A DNA stretch of 15,783 nt from Prevotella sp. (GTDB taxonomy: Bacteria; Bacteroidota; Bacteroidia; Bacteroidales; Bacteroidaceae). A program made the position numbers and the translations under genes. The stretch is taken from assembly GCA_017430675.1 (NCBI GenBank), contig JAFRMM010000180.1:1-15783 (forward strand), written 5' to 3'. Below, in pieces: positions 6,844 to 14,211 of this stretch (position 1 is its first letter; the number at the start of each line of letters is the position of its first letter). Below the pieces are notes generated by a model. It was given only the letters and a program-made list of their open reading frames with translations. It did no database searches and had not been told where the DNA came from.

Positions 6844-8376
6844 TTAATAGTTGTTCTGAACCAGTGTCGGGTCAGCATCGAGTTCAGACTGAGACAGAGG
6901 AATGTGCTTCTTGCTCGCTGTCCAGGTGTTGGTGCGATAGCCATAACTGTCTGGCACGAGTTTCACAGAGGCTTTCTCCGTGGCACCACTGATTCCCTCG
7001 GCACGCACGAGGTCGAAGTAGCGCTTGCCCTCGCCGCAGAACTCCAGGTGACGCTCGTTGAGGATGTCATCGATGGTAACACTGGAGAGATTGTCCAGTC
7101 CGGCACGGGCGCGGACCTCATTCACATAGCCAGCAGCCTCTGAGGCACTGCCACCCGTCTGCAACAGCAGTTCGGCTGCATTGAGCAAGGTCTCAGCATA
7201 TCGGTAGATACGCTTGTTGTTGTTGTAGTTCAGGTTCTTCGATGAAGGACAGTCCTGGTTGTTGGCAGTCTGCGGACGATACTTGCCATGCCAGATATGG
7301 GTGTCCTGATAGCGCTCCGTATAGGTATAGTCACGCACATCCCAGCAGGTAGCGTCACGGCGCTTGTCGTTGTCGGCATACATATTATAGGCCTCAAGAC
7401 GCATCGGGAGGAATCCCCAGCCGTCGTTACCGCTGTCCCATCCTTCACCGCCAGGCCATCCGTTGGGCGAGCAGAGGGTCGGGAACACGGTACCACCAGC
7501 GTGAAGCGGCGTACCCCAGTCGCGCTGGGCGTTATCGTCATCGTAGTTGATCTCAAAGATACTCTCTGCGCACCACTCGCCATTCTCTGACCACAGGTCG
7601 TTGAAATCGGGGTTCAGCGAATAGTTGGAGTCACTGATGATCGCCTTCATATAGGAGAGGGCCTGCGGATAGCGGGCGCTGTCGTTCTGATACATCACCA
7701 TCTCAGCGTAGAGCATGTAGGCCATAGCCTGTGACACACGGCCCGACTCTGCGGCACTCCAGCGCATGGGGAGCACATTGGAGGCGATGATCTCCTCCAG
7801 TTCGGGCAGCAGGTTGTTGTAGATCTCGTCAGCCGTGATCTGCGGAGCAGTATAGGGCGAAGAGAGGTTCTCCAGATAGAAAGGCACGTTACCATAGTAG
7901 TGCCAGAGGATGCTGTAATAATAGACGCGGAGCAGACGGGCCTGCATCTCGTAACTGCGACGGTTAGTCTCTGAGCCTCCGCCCCAAGCACAATACTGGA
8001 TCACGTCGTTACAACGCTTGACACCACTATAGAAGTCACCCCAGAGAGTACCAAGGGTGTTGTTGCCGTCACCCTCGAAGTTGAAGAGTTTATGCCAGTG
8101 CTGGTTGTCGGAGATGCTGGCGCCGCCTACCCAGAAGTCGTCGCCGAGGATCTCAGCGTCGCAAGTCAGGTCGTTATAAGCCGTTCCGTCCCAGTCCGGC
8201 CAGTGCAACGGAGCGTATGCAGAGGTCACGGCCTCGCTCAGATGCTCGTCGTCGGTATAATATTCGTTGAGGGGCTCACCCGTGGGATTCATCACCTCGA
8301 GGAAATCGTCACTGCAGGATGTCAGGGCGAATGCTGCTACACAGAAACCTGCTATGATTGATATATGCTTTTTCAT
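6844..8376 (-). CDS. SusD/RagB-family nutrient-binding outer-membrane lipoprotein
   Basis: A 510-residue SusD homologue that caps the SusC barrel and binds the glycan. The signal peptide ends in a lipobox with Cys21 (ALTSC), followed by the usual DDFLEV start of mature SusD proteins. The N-terminal helical, TPR-like half includes the stretch from about 110 to 245 (GDFYSGVKRCNDVIQ, LRVYYYSILWHYYGNVPF). The C-terminal SusD_RagB region has the conserved ILNERHLEFCGEGKRYFDLV near 438-457. It ends with the typical HIPLSQSELDADPTLVQNNY. The length is normal for the family. It is the second gene of the operon, 42 nt after susC, and forms the import complex with SusC. The aromatic-rich segment around 300-330 (NGWPGGEGWDSGNDGWGF) is a candidate ligand-contact loop. 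The substrate is inferred from the GH16 and GH3 neighbours. Confidence 0.95.
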   Translation of the reverse strand: MKKHISIIAGFCVAAFALTSCSDDFLEVMNPTGEPLNEYYTDDEHLSEAVTSAYAPLHWPDWDGTAYNDLTCDAEILGDDFWVGGASISDNQHWHKLFNFEGDGNNTLGTLWGDFYSGVKRCNDVIQYCAWGGGSETNRRSYEMQARLLRVYYYSILWHYYGNVPFYLENLSSPYTAPQITADEIYNNLLPELEEIIASNVLPMRWSAAESGRVSQAMAYMLYAEMVMYQNDSARYPQALSYMKAIISDSNYSLNPDFNDLWSENGEWCAESIFEINYDDDNAQRDWGTPLHAGGTVFPTLCSPNGWPGGEGWDSGNDGWGFLPMRLEAYNMYADNDKRRDATCWDVRDYTYTERYQDTHIWHGKYRPQTANNQDCPSSKNLNYNNNKRIYRYAETLLNAAELLLQTGGSASEAAGYVNEVRARAGLDNLSSVTIDDILNERHLEFCGEGKRYFDLVRAEGISGATEKASVKLVPDSYGYRTNTWTASKKHIPLSQSELDADPTLVQNNY

Positions 8377-8386
8377 AACTATATTC

Positions 8387-8418
8387 TTCTTTATTTCATT
8401 ATTTCATTACTTCATTCC
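8387..8418 (-). repeat. 8-bp tandem repeat leader before susD
   Basis: The susC-susD gap is built from four 8-nt units in a row on the minus strand: GGAATGAA, GTAATGAA, ATAATGAA and ATAAAGAA, then ten nt to the ATG. The units are AT-rich and contain overlapping small start/stop combinations (TAATGA). They may assist translation of susD after susC. Confidence 0.6.
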
Positions 8419-11400
8419 TTAAAGTGAGAGGTTGAATCCTACTGTGAAGATACGGGCCTGCGGATAGACACCATAGTCAACGCCCATCGAGGTGCTGCCT
8501 GAACCGATTTCAGGATCGAAGCCCCAGTACTTGGTCCAGGTGAAGAGGTTCTCTGCACGGACATAGACGCGGAAGCGCTCGATACAGGCCTTCTTGGTCA
8601 GGTTATGCGGCAAGGTGTAACCCAGTGAGATGTTCTTCAGACGAAGGTAGGAACCGTCCTGGATATAGATGTCGCTGCAGACCCAGTTCTTGGAGTCGCC
8701 CAGTTTCAGGAGAGGCAGTTTGTTGGAAGTGCCCTCACCCGTCCAGCGGCCAAGCACCCAGGTGGGATAGTTACCTGATGCGATATCCTGACGCCAGGTG
8801 GCATCGAAGATGTCGGCACCGCTGACGCCCTGGAAGAATACGTTCAGGTCGAAACCTTTCCACTCTGCGTCGAAATTCAGACCGAAGGTCCAGTCGGGTG
8901 TCGGCTTACCGATCTTCGTACGGTCATCAGAGGTGATCTGTCCGTCATTGTTCATATCCACGAAGATCAGGTCGCCAGGATTGGAGTTCGTGCCGTATTT
9001 GGCATTGTATTCAGCAGCCTGTGCGGCATTCTGCAGCACGCCAGCCGTCTTGTAACCGTAGAAGAAGGGGAACGGTTCACCGTTCTCAGCACGCGTACCA
9101 CCGTCGCTGAACTGGCTGATGCCATAGTTCAGGAAGCCCGTGTCGTTACCCAGGTTCTTCAGTTTGTTCTTCAGATAAGAGGCATTGCCTTTGATGGAGA
9201 AGCGGGCATCGCTGATATTGAACTTATAACCCAGTTCAAACTCAACACCTGAGTTCTGCATGTCACCCACGTTGCCGATAGGCTTGGTCTCACCCACGTA
9301 TGAGGGGATCGGCATAGTCATCAGCATACCGTTGGTCTTCTTGATGTAGTAATCGACTGTGAAGGTCAGTTTGTTGTTCCAGAAGCCGAAGTCGAGGCCG
9401 AGGTCGGTCTGCTCACTCTCCTCCCACTTCAGGTCCTCATTGGCCAGTCCGTTGGCCTTCGAGCCGTAGATCATCGAGGCCTGACGGCCGAAGTAGTAGT
9501 TGCTGGTGCCACCAGAGGTGGTGAGCACCGTGTAGCGGAAGTCACCGATGTTCTCGTTACCGTTCTTACCCCAACTGGCGCGGAACTTCAGGTTTGTCAG
9601 CCACTCGCGGGTGCTCTCCATGAACTTCTCGTTCATGATATTCCAACCGATGGATACGGAGGGGAACACACCATATTTATTATTAGAACCGAAGCGGCTG
9701 GATCCGTCACGACGGATCGTGGCCTGAATCATGTACTTCTCATCATAGTTGTAACTCAGACGGCCGAAGAGAGAAGCCAGATGGTGCTCCACGTATGGGC
9801 CGGCCCATCCGCCAACAAGACTCGTCACACCGATGATGTGCCCGTCGGCATCTGTTGTGGTCTGTACGCTACCGCCAGTCGTATAATCCACGTATGGCTT
9901 ATCCACATTGATCAGGTTCCAGTGAGAGGCACCTACATAGTCGCCCTTGTACTTCAGGGCCGACTGACCGAGCACGACGCCGATAGAGTGCTTGCCGAAC
10001 TCCTTGTCGTAGGTCAGCGTGTTCTCAATCTGCCAGGATGTGCTGTTGGCTTTCTCAGAAGAGGCCTGAGTGTGGTCGGAGTTGTTGTTACCAGAGAAAT
10101 AGTACTTCTCGGTGGTGGCCGACTCACTGCCCCAGAACGACTGCTCGGCACTCCAGGTGAAGTGGTACTTCAGGTTATCCCACAACTGCAGGTCGATGGA
10201 GAACTTCGGCATGAACTTATGCGACCAACCCTTTGATGGACGCTGCTGCATCATGGCGATGGGGTTATTCTGCTCCTGATAGGATCCCACGTAGCCGGGA
10301 ATGGTGTAGGGATCACCGTTCTCATCCCTGTAGAGATCGTATGCGCTGTAGCGGTCGATCATGTCCTCGGCCACAGCACCTGTCAGCGTGACTGGCAGCG
10401 TGGGGGCCAGATAGAGGGCCGAGCCAAGGGGAGAACCCCAGGTGGAGTTGGCATCGATACCCGTGCTGTGCGTACGCATATAAGAAAGGTTCGCGCTAAT
10501 ATCCAGTTTGTTCAGGAAATTGCGCTCCCCAGTGGCATCGATGATATTGAAGTTGTTGTTCGAGCGGAGAGTCAGACGATCATAGTTCGACTTACCGTAG
10601 TTACCGCCCACGATACCATCCTGGGTGTAGTAGCCCATGGAGAGATAGTAGTTCACCTTCTCCGACGCGCCACTGACGCTCACGTCGTGCTGCACGATGG
10701 GGGCATTGTCGTTGAAGAGCAACTCCTGCCAGTCGGTGCCGAAGCCCTTGATGGCATTGCCATTGGCATCCGTCAGGTTATAGGGGTCGGCGTAGAGGGG
10801 TGCCTGTCCGCCGTTGATATACTTCTCATTCTGAAGAATGGCGTAGTCCGTAGCACCGGTTACGTCACGATGCTTCCAGGCTGTCTGCCAGCCATACGAG
10901 AAATTGTAGTTGATCTGGGCCTTACCCATCTTACCCTTCTTGGTGGTGACGAGTATCACACCGTTAGCAGCGCGCGCACCATAGATGGCACCCGAAGCAG
11001 CATCCTTCAGCACCTCGATACTCTCGATATCATTCGGGTTCACCGACTCCAGACCGTATTGGTCGGCTGGCATGCCGTCAATAATATAAAGAGGGTTCGT
11101 GTCATTAATAGTACCCGTACCACGCACGCGGATCATCGACTGGGAACCCGGCTGACCTGATGAAGAGGTCACGTTCACACCAGCGGCCAGACCCTTTAGG
11201 GCATCATCGGCACGCAGACGCGTCTTACCTTCCAGATCCTCAGCGCTCACCTTGGCAATGGAGGCTGTCACAACACTCTTCTTCTGGACGCCATAACCGA
11301 TGACCACCACTTCCTCGAGCAGTTTGTCGTCGGGTCTCAGGTTGATCGTCATGTCACTCTGGGCGGTCACCTCCTGAGTGATGTAGCCTACATAAGAAAC

Positions 11401-11610
11401 GACAATGGGCTTACCAACCTCAACCTTCAGCGTGAACTGGCCATCGAAGTTGGTGATGGTCGCATTCTGAGGATTGTCCTTCTCGACCACGGTAGCACCA
11501 ATCACGGGCTCACCGTTCTCGTCGATCACAGTACCCAAGATTCCTTGGGCGAACGATGTCATGGACACAAAAAGTGCCAACAACATCAAAAATAACCTGC
11601 TTTTTTTCAT
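8419..11610 (-). CDS. SusC/RagA-family TonB-linked outer-membrane transporter
   Basis: A 1063-residue TonB-dependent transporter that imports oligosaccharides with SusD. The signal peptide runs to about residue 21 (SFA/QG). Residues about 23-92 form a CarboxypepD_reg-like domain (GTVIDENGEPVIGATV). The TonB-box region EEVVVIGYGVQKK lies at 99-111. A plug domain follows with PLYIIDGMP (173-181) and LKDAASGAIYGARAANGVIL (201-220), the SusC/RagA signature. The rest is a 22-strand-type barrel with the usual EF-hand-like DMNNDGQITSDDRTKIGKP near the end. It closes with VGFNLSL; the final residue is Leu rather than the more common Phe. No anti-sigma-interacting N-terminal extension is seen, so regulation through an ECF pair is not suggested. 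It is the first gene of the operon and has its own promoter. Confidence 0.96.
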   Translation of the reverse strand: MKKSRLFLMLLALFVSMTSFAQGILGTVIDENGEPVIGATVVEKDNPQNATITNFDGQFTLKVEVGKPIVVSYVGYITQEVTAQSDMTINLRPDDKLLEEVVVIGYGVQKKSVVTASIAKVSAEDLEGKTRLRADDALKGLAAGVNVTSSSGQPGSQSMIRVRGTGTINDTNPLYIIDGMPADQYGLESVNPNDIESIEVLKDAASGAIYGARAANGVILVTTKKGKMGKAQINYNFSYGWQTAWKHRDVTGATDYAILQNEKYINGGQAPLYADPYNLTDANGNAIKGFGTDWQELLFNDNAPIVQHDVSVSGASEKVNYYLSMGYYTQDGIVGGNYGKSNYDRLTLRSNNNFNIIDATGERNFLNKLDISANLSYMRTHSTGIDANSTWGSPLGSALYLAPTLPVTLTGAVAEDMIDRYSAYDLYRDENGDPYTIPGYVGSYQEQNNPIAMMQQRPSKGWSHKFMPKFSIDLQLWDNLKYHFTWSAEQSFWGSESATTEKYYFSGNNNSDHTQASSEKANSTSWQIENTLTYDKEFGKHSIGVVLGQSALKYKGDYVGASHWNLINVDKPYVDYTTGGSVQTTTDADGHIIGVTSLVGGWAGPYVEHHLASLFGRLSYNYDEKYMIQATIRRDGSSRFGSNNKYGVFPSVSIGWNIMNEKFMESTREWLTNLKFRASWGKNGNENIGDFRYTVLTTSGGTSNYYFGRQASMIYGSKANGLANEDLKWEESEQTDLGLDFGFWNNKLTFTVDYYIKKTNGMLMTMPIPSYVGETKPIGNVGDMQNSGVEFELGYKFNISDARFSIKGNASYLKNKLKNLGNDTGFLNYGISQFSDGGTRAENGEPFPFFYGYKTAGVLQNAAQAAEYNAKYGTNSNPGDLIFVDMNNDGQITSDDRTKIGKPTPDWTFGLNFDAEWKGFDLNVFFQGVSGADIFDATWRQDIASGNYPTWVLGRWTGEGTSNKLPLLKLGDSKNWVCSDIYIQDGSYLRLKNISLGYTLPHNLTKKACIERFRVYVRAENLFTWTKYWGFDPEIGSGSTSMGVDYGVYPQARIFTVGFNLSL

Positions 11611-11645
11611 ACTAAGTTTTTTATTATTGTTAATTAAAAGTTAGG

Positions 11646-11666
11646 AATAATCCCTTTTTTGGATTT
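11646..11666 (-). promoter_or_regulatory. Small hairpin in the susC 5' leader
   Basis: In the predicted 5' untranslated region, AATCC (65-61 of 11661-11665) can pair with GGATT (11649-11653) around an A-rich loop. The hairpin is weak, at 5 bp. It could be a leader element, but nothing links it to a known riboswitch. Confidence 0.25.
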
Positions 11667-11672
11667 CGTTTG

Positions 11673-11704
11673 CAAAATTAATAAAAAAAACGGCACCGTT
11701 CAAG
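11673..11704 (-). promoter_or_regulatory. Promoter of the PUL operon (susC)
   Basis: On the minus strand TAATTTTG (11673-11680) fits the -7 pattern TAnnTTTG. CTTG (11701-11704) stands 20 nt upstream in place of TTTG. The predicted start near 11669 gives a leader of about 59 nt. Between the boxes lies AACGG-TG-CCGTT (11689-11700), an inverted repeat well placed to be a regulator site, followed by a T run. Confidence 0.6.
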
Positions 11705-11740
11705 TCCATGCACCGAAAAAGTGGATGATTTTACATGTCA

Positions 11741-11748
11741 CAAAATTA
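11741..11748 (-). promoter_or_regulatory. Second TAATTTTG box upstream of susC
   Basis: The same eight bases as the susC -7 box occur again 68 nt upstream on the same strand. No well-spaced TTTG precedes it; the nearest TTG is about 15 nt away. It could be an alternative promoter, a remnant, or chance in AT-rich DNA. Confidence 0.25.
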
Positions 11749-11773
11749 CAAATAACTGTTTTTCAATATATTA

Positions 11774-11808
11774 GAAAAATTTTGCCCACCTTAAAGAGTG
11801 GGCAAAAT
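11774..11808 (-). terminator. Rho-independent terminator after the aquaporin gene
   Basis: ATTTTGCCCAC (11779-11789) and GTGGGCAAAAT (11798-11808) form a perfect 11-bp stem with an 8-nt loop. On the minus strand a T run (11779-11775) follows. It separates the GH43-aquaporin unit from the susC promoter. The A/T-flanked stem could also work weakly on the plus strand, but no plus-strand gene ends here. Confidence 0.8.
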
Positions 11809-11836
11809 ATAGAGGTGTAAAAAAGACACAAATCGC

Positions 11837-12514
11837 TTATTTCTCCTCTGGTTCGATCAGTTTCCAGATACCAGCAGCACAGGCACCACCCACGAATGGA
11901 CCCACGATGAAGATCCAGAGGTTGGTCAGTGCGGTACCGCCCTGGAAGATGGCAGGAGCAATCGAACGGGCAGGGTTCACGGACGTGCCTGTGTAACGGA
12001 TACATACCAGATGAACCAGGATCAGCGACAGACCGATAGCCAGACCAGCGAAGTTGTTGGTGGCACCATTGGTCTTGGCCGTAGCGCCCAGCACGACGAG
12101 CACGAACACACAGGTGAAGATAATCTCAGCGAGCAGTCCGCCCAGCATCGACACGTTAGCCTGCAGGTCGTTGGCACCCGTACCCTCCAGTCCAGGCACG
12201 TTCTCCGTCAGGATATACAGCAGCAGACTGCCAATGAAGGCACCGATCACCTGGAAGAGCATATACATGCCACAGTCCTTGGCACTCATGCGTCCGCTCA
12301 GGAATACACCGAGGGTAATAGCGGGATTGATATGGCAGCCACTGATGCCGCCAATCGTATAGGCCATAGCCACCACGGCCAGTCCGAAGGCGAACGCCGT
12401 ACCCACCACAGCGGGAATATTGTTCACCGGATCACAACCCAGGCTCACGGCCACACCGCAGCCCATCAACACGAGCACCATCGTGCCCACCATTTCTGCT
12501 AAATACTTTTTCAT
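11837..12514 (-). CDS. aqpZ: Aquaporin Z-type water channel (MIP family)
   Basis: A 225-residue inner-membrane channel with six hydrophobic spans. Both NPA loops are present: HINPAIT (63-65) and SVNPARS (180-182). The aromatic/Arg selectivity-filter residues align with E. coli AqpZ as Phe43, His168, Thr177 and Arg183. This is the water-selective combination rather than the glycerol-facilitator one. The alignment is by eye around FAFG, LVHLV and GTSVNPAR. The length is typical. The start is 48 nt after the GH43 stop with no convincing promoter in between, so co-transcription with GH43 is likely; a strong terminator follows. A water channel has no defined part in glycan use. A link to osmotic adjustment during sugar uptake is speculation. 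The AqpZ assignment is strong; the gene symbol is by homology. Confidence 0.93.
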   Translation of the reverse strand: MKKYLAEMVGTMVLVLMGCGVAVSLGCDPVNNIPAVVGTAFAFGLAVVAMAYTIGGISGCHINPAITLGVFLSGRMSAKDCGMYMLFQVIGAFIGSLLLYILTENVPGLEGTGANDLQANVSMLGGLLAEIIFTCVFVLVVLGATAKTNGATNNFAGLAIGLSLILVHLVCIRYTGTSVNPARSIAPAIFQGGTALTNLWIFIVGPFVGGACAAGIWKLIEPEEK

Positions 12515-12562
12515 AATCTTTACTTTTTAATGGTTTTTTATTAAAACGGTTATTTTTAGATA

Positions 12563-14125
12563 TTATTGTTCCCGATAGTCGAAATAGTCAAACAGCGCAA
12601 ATGACCGTCCATACGCTTCCGACGTGTTATTCTCCACGGCGTACAGCCCAATCACGGCACCCGTAAATCCGCCCGCCACCTCAGAACTCAGTAACGAACT
12701 GTCAATCGACGTCAGCGTCTTATACAGTTTCCCATCTTCGGAATAGTCAAACCAGTAGTGCACACCGTCACTCCTAATCCTCAGATATGCCGAATAGCCG
12801 TCGATCTCGGCAGTAGCCATAATACTCTCCACATTCTTCAACTGATATTTTACAGCCACCTGTGTCTTCTCATTCATCGGACGCAGGAAGATGTCCGCAT
12901 GACCATCGAACGTCTGGTACACCGTCATACCAGCCTCATCCCTGGGCAGTCCCTCCTCGAAGTTCAGAAAAGTCTCTGCCACGATATTCGGACTCTCCTG
13001 ACGGCGCCCCACAAACGTAGGACGGTCATTCCTCGACAGTTTCCCACGCGAACAGATCAGTTGCAGCCTACCTAAACGTATCTGGTACTTGCTGGAGTCC
13101 GGATTCTGGATATACACCCACTCTGGGCCGAGAGGTTTGTCAAAGTCGGTACGGATATGGCGCTTCTGCGAATGCTGGGCCACGCCCAAGGGATTGCCGT
13201 TCATCAGCGTGTCAATAGGCTCACCGTCGTTCACCACGGGCCACCCGCCAGTCTCCCACTCCACAGGAGCCAGGAAGGTCTCGCGGCCCAGATGATGGTA
13301 ATTGATACCGAAATGACGATGGCCTAAGAACACCACCCACCACGAGCCGTCCTTTGCCTGTACGAAATCGCCATGTCCCACAGCCTGAATCTGACTCTCC
13401 TGTCCCCTCACATTACAATGCGTCAGGATGGGATTATGCGGACAGGCCTCGTATGGGCCATAGATATTCCTGCTGCGCGCGATAGTCATACAATGGGCAA
13501 TCTCCGTGCCGCCCTCGGAGAGCAGCAGGTAGTACCAGCCGTCCTTCTTATAGATATGCGGAGCCTCGGGAAAACGCATGCCCATGCCCTGCCACAGCGG
13601 TTTGCTGGGTGTCAGTTGACGGCCCGTCTTCGGGTCGATCTCGCAGAGCATGATGGTATTGTCGGGATTGCCTACCAGATAGCACTTGCCGTTCTCAAAC
13701 CACAGCGACGGGTCGATGCCCAACTGCTCCAGCCAGACGGGCTCGCTCCAAGGGCCTCGTGGATCGGTAGCCGTCACGAGGAAGTTGCCGCCGTTGCCCA
13801 CGTTCGTGGCCACCACGTAATACAGTCCGTCGTGGTAGCGGATGGTGGGTGCGAAGATGCCCAACCACGAGTTGGCGCCCTTCAGCGGCACCTGCGACTC
13901 ACGGTCAAGCACATTGCCGATCTGCTCCCAGTTCACCAGGTCCTTCGAGTGATAGATGGGCACACTGGGGAAATACTGGAATGAGGAATTCACCAGGTAG
14001 AAATCGTCGCCCACGCGGCAGATGCTGGGGGCTGGATGGAAGCCCGGAATGATGGGATTATGGTATTGCGCCGAAGAAGTCAGCGTCAACATGATCAGAC
14101 AGATAAAGCACAAGAACTTCTTCAT
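12563..14125 (-). CDS. GH43-family protein (beta-xylosidase/arabinofuranosidase-like), catalytic base replaced by Ala
   Basis: A 520-residue secreted protein with a signal peptide ending about residue 19 (SSA/Q). The five-bladed propeller of GH43 spans about 21-310, and a C-terminal beta-sandwich, common in GH43 xylosidase-type enzymes, about 330-518. Family landmarks are NPIIPGFH, SICRVGDDFYLVNSSFQYFP, VPIYHSKDLVNW, FAPTIRYHDG, the pKa-modulating Asp138 in GIDPSLWF, the acid Glu187 in PEAPHIYKKDG, and the metal-site-like His251 in VGHGDFVQ. The usual HPDPS carrying the catalytic-base Asp reads HPAPS here. Ala32 is encoded by GCC (14030-14032), one base from GAC. The protein may therefore be inactive, a binding protein, or a variant subgroup. 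It heads a two-gene unit with the aquaporin and has its own promoter. The expected substrate class is arabinoxylan-type side chains, but this is uncertain. Confidence 0.88.
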   Translation of the reverse strand: MKKFLCFICLIMLTLTSSAQYHNPIIPGFHPAPSICRVGDDFYLVNSSFQYFPSVPIYHSKDLVNWEQIGNVLDRESQVPLKGANSWLGIFAPTIRYHDGLYYVVATNVGNGGNFLVTATDPRGPWSEPVWLEQLGIDPSLWFENGKCYLVGNPDNTIMLCEIDPKTGRQLTPSKPLWQGMGMRFPEAPHIYKKDGWYYLLLSEGGTEIAHCMTIARSRNIYGPYEACPHNPILTHCNVRGQESQIQAVGHGDFVQAKDGSWWVVFLGHRHFGINYHHLGRETFLAPVEWETGGWPVVNDGEPIDTLMNGNPLGVAQHSQKRHIRTDFDKPLGPEWVYIQNPDSSKYQIRLGRLQLICSRGKLSRNDRPTFVGRRQESPNIVAETFLNFEEGLPRDEAGMTVYQTFDGHADIFLRPMNEKTQVAVKYQLKNVESIMATAEIDGYSAYLRIRSDGVHYWFDYSEDGKLYKTLTSIDSSLLSSEVAGGFTGAVIGLYAVENNTSEAYGRSFALFDYFDYREQ

Positions 14126-14145
14126 ATTTATAGTCTATTTGGGTG

Positions 14146-14153
14146 CAAAGTTA
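14146..14153 (-). promoter_or_regulatory. -7 box of the GH43-aquaporin promoter
   Basis: TAACTTTG followed by CACCC on the minus strand fits TAnnTTTG. The predicted start near 14142 leaves a leader of about 17 nt. No good TTTG is found at -33, so the promoter may need an activator. The region up to 14195 is shared with the divergent promoter. Confidence 0.55.
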
Positions 14154-14195
14154 AGAAAAAAGATTGAAACACGATGAACTTTCAGGGATTTTTTT

Positions 14196-14203
14196 TATCT
14201 TTG
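14196..14203 (+). promoter_or_regulatory. -7 box of the divergent receiver/PEP-synthase-like gene
   Basis: TATCTTTG followed by CACC on the plus strand fits TAnnTTTG. The start of transcription would lie about 4-7 nt after the box, within a few bases of the ATG at 14212. The mRNA would be leaderless or nearly so. No clear -33 TTTG is present. The extension TTTGCAC is shared with the GH43 and transposase promoters. Confidence 0.55.
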
Positions 14204-14211
14204 CACCAGAT

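Noticed and set aside
11763..12005. 80-codon minus-strand frame overlapping the aquaporin 3' end
   Set aside because: It runs through the aquaporin gene in another frame and through its terminator, and its sequence has no family character.
12515..12562. TTTTAAT/ATTAAAA inverted repeat between GH43 and aquaporin as a terminator
   Set aside because: The stem is only 7 A/T pairs and would be unstable, so it gives no reason to split the two genes.
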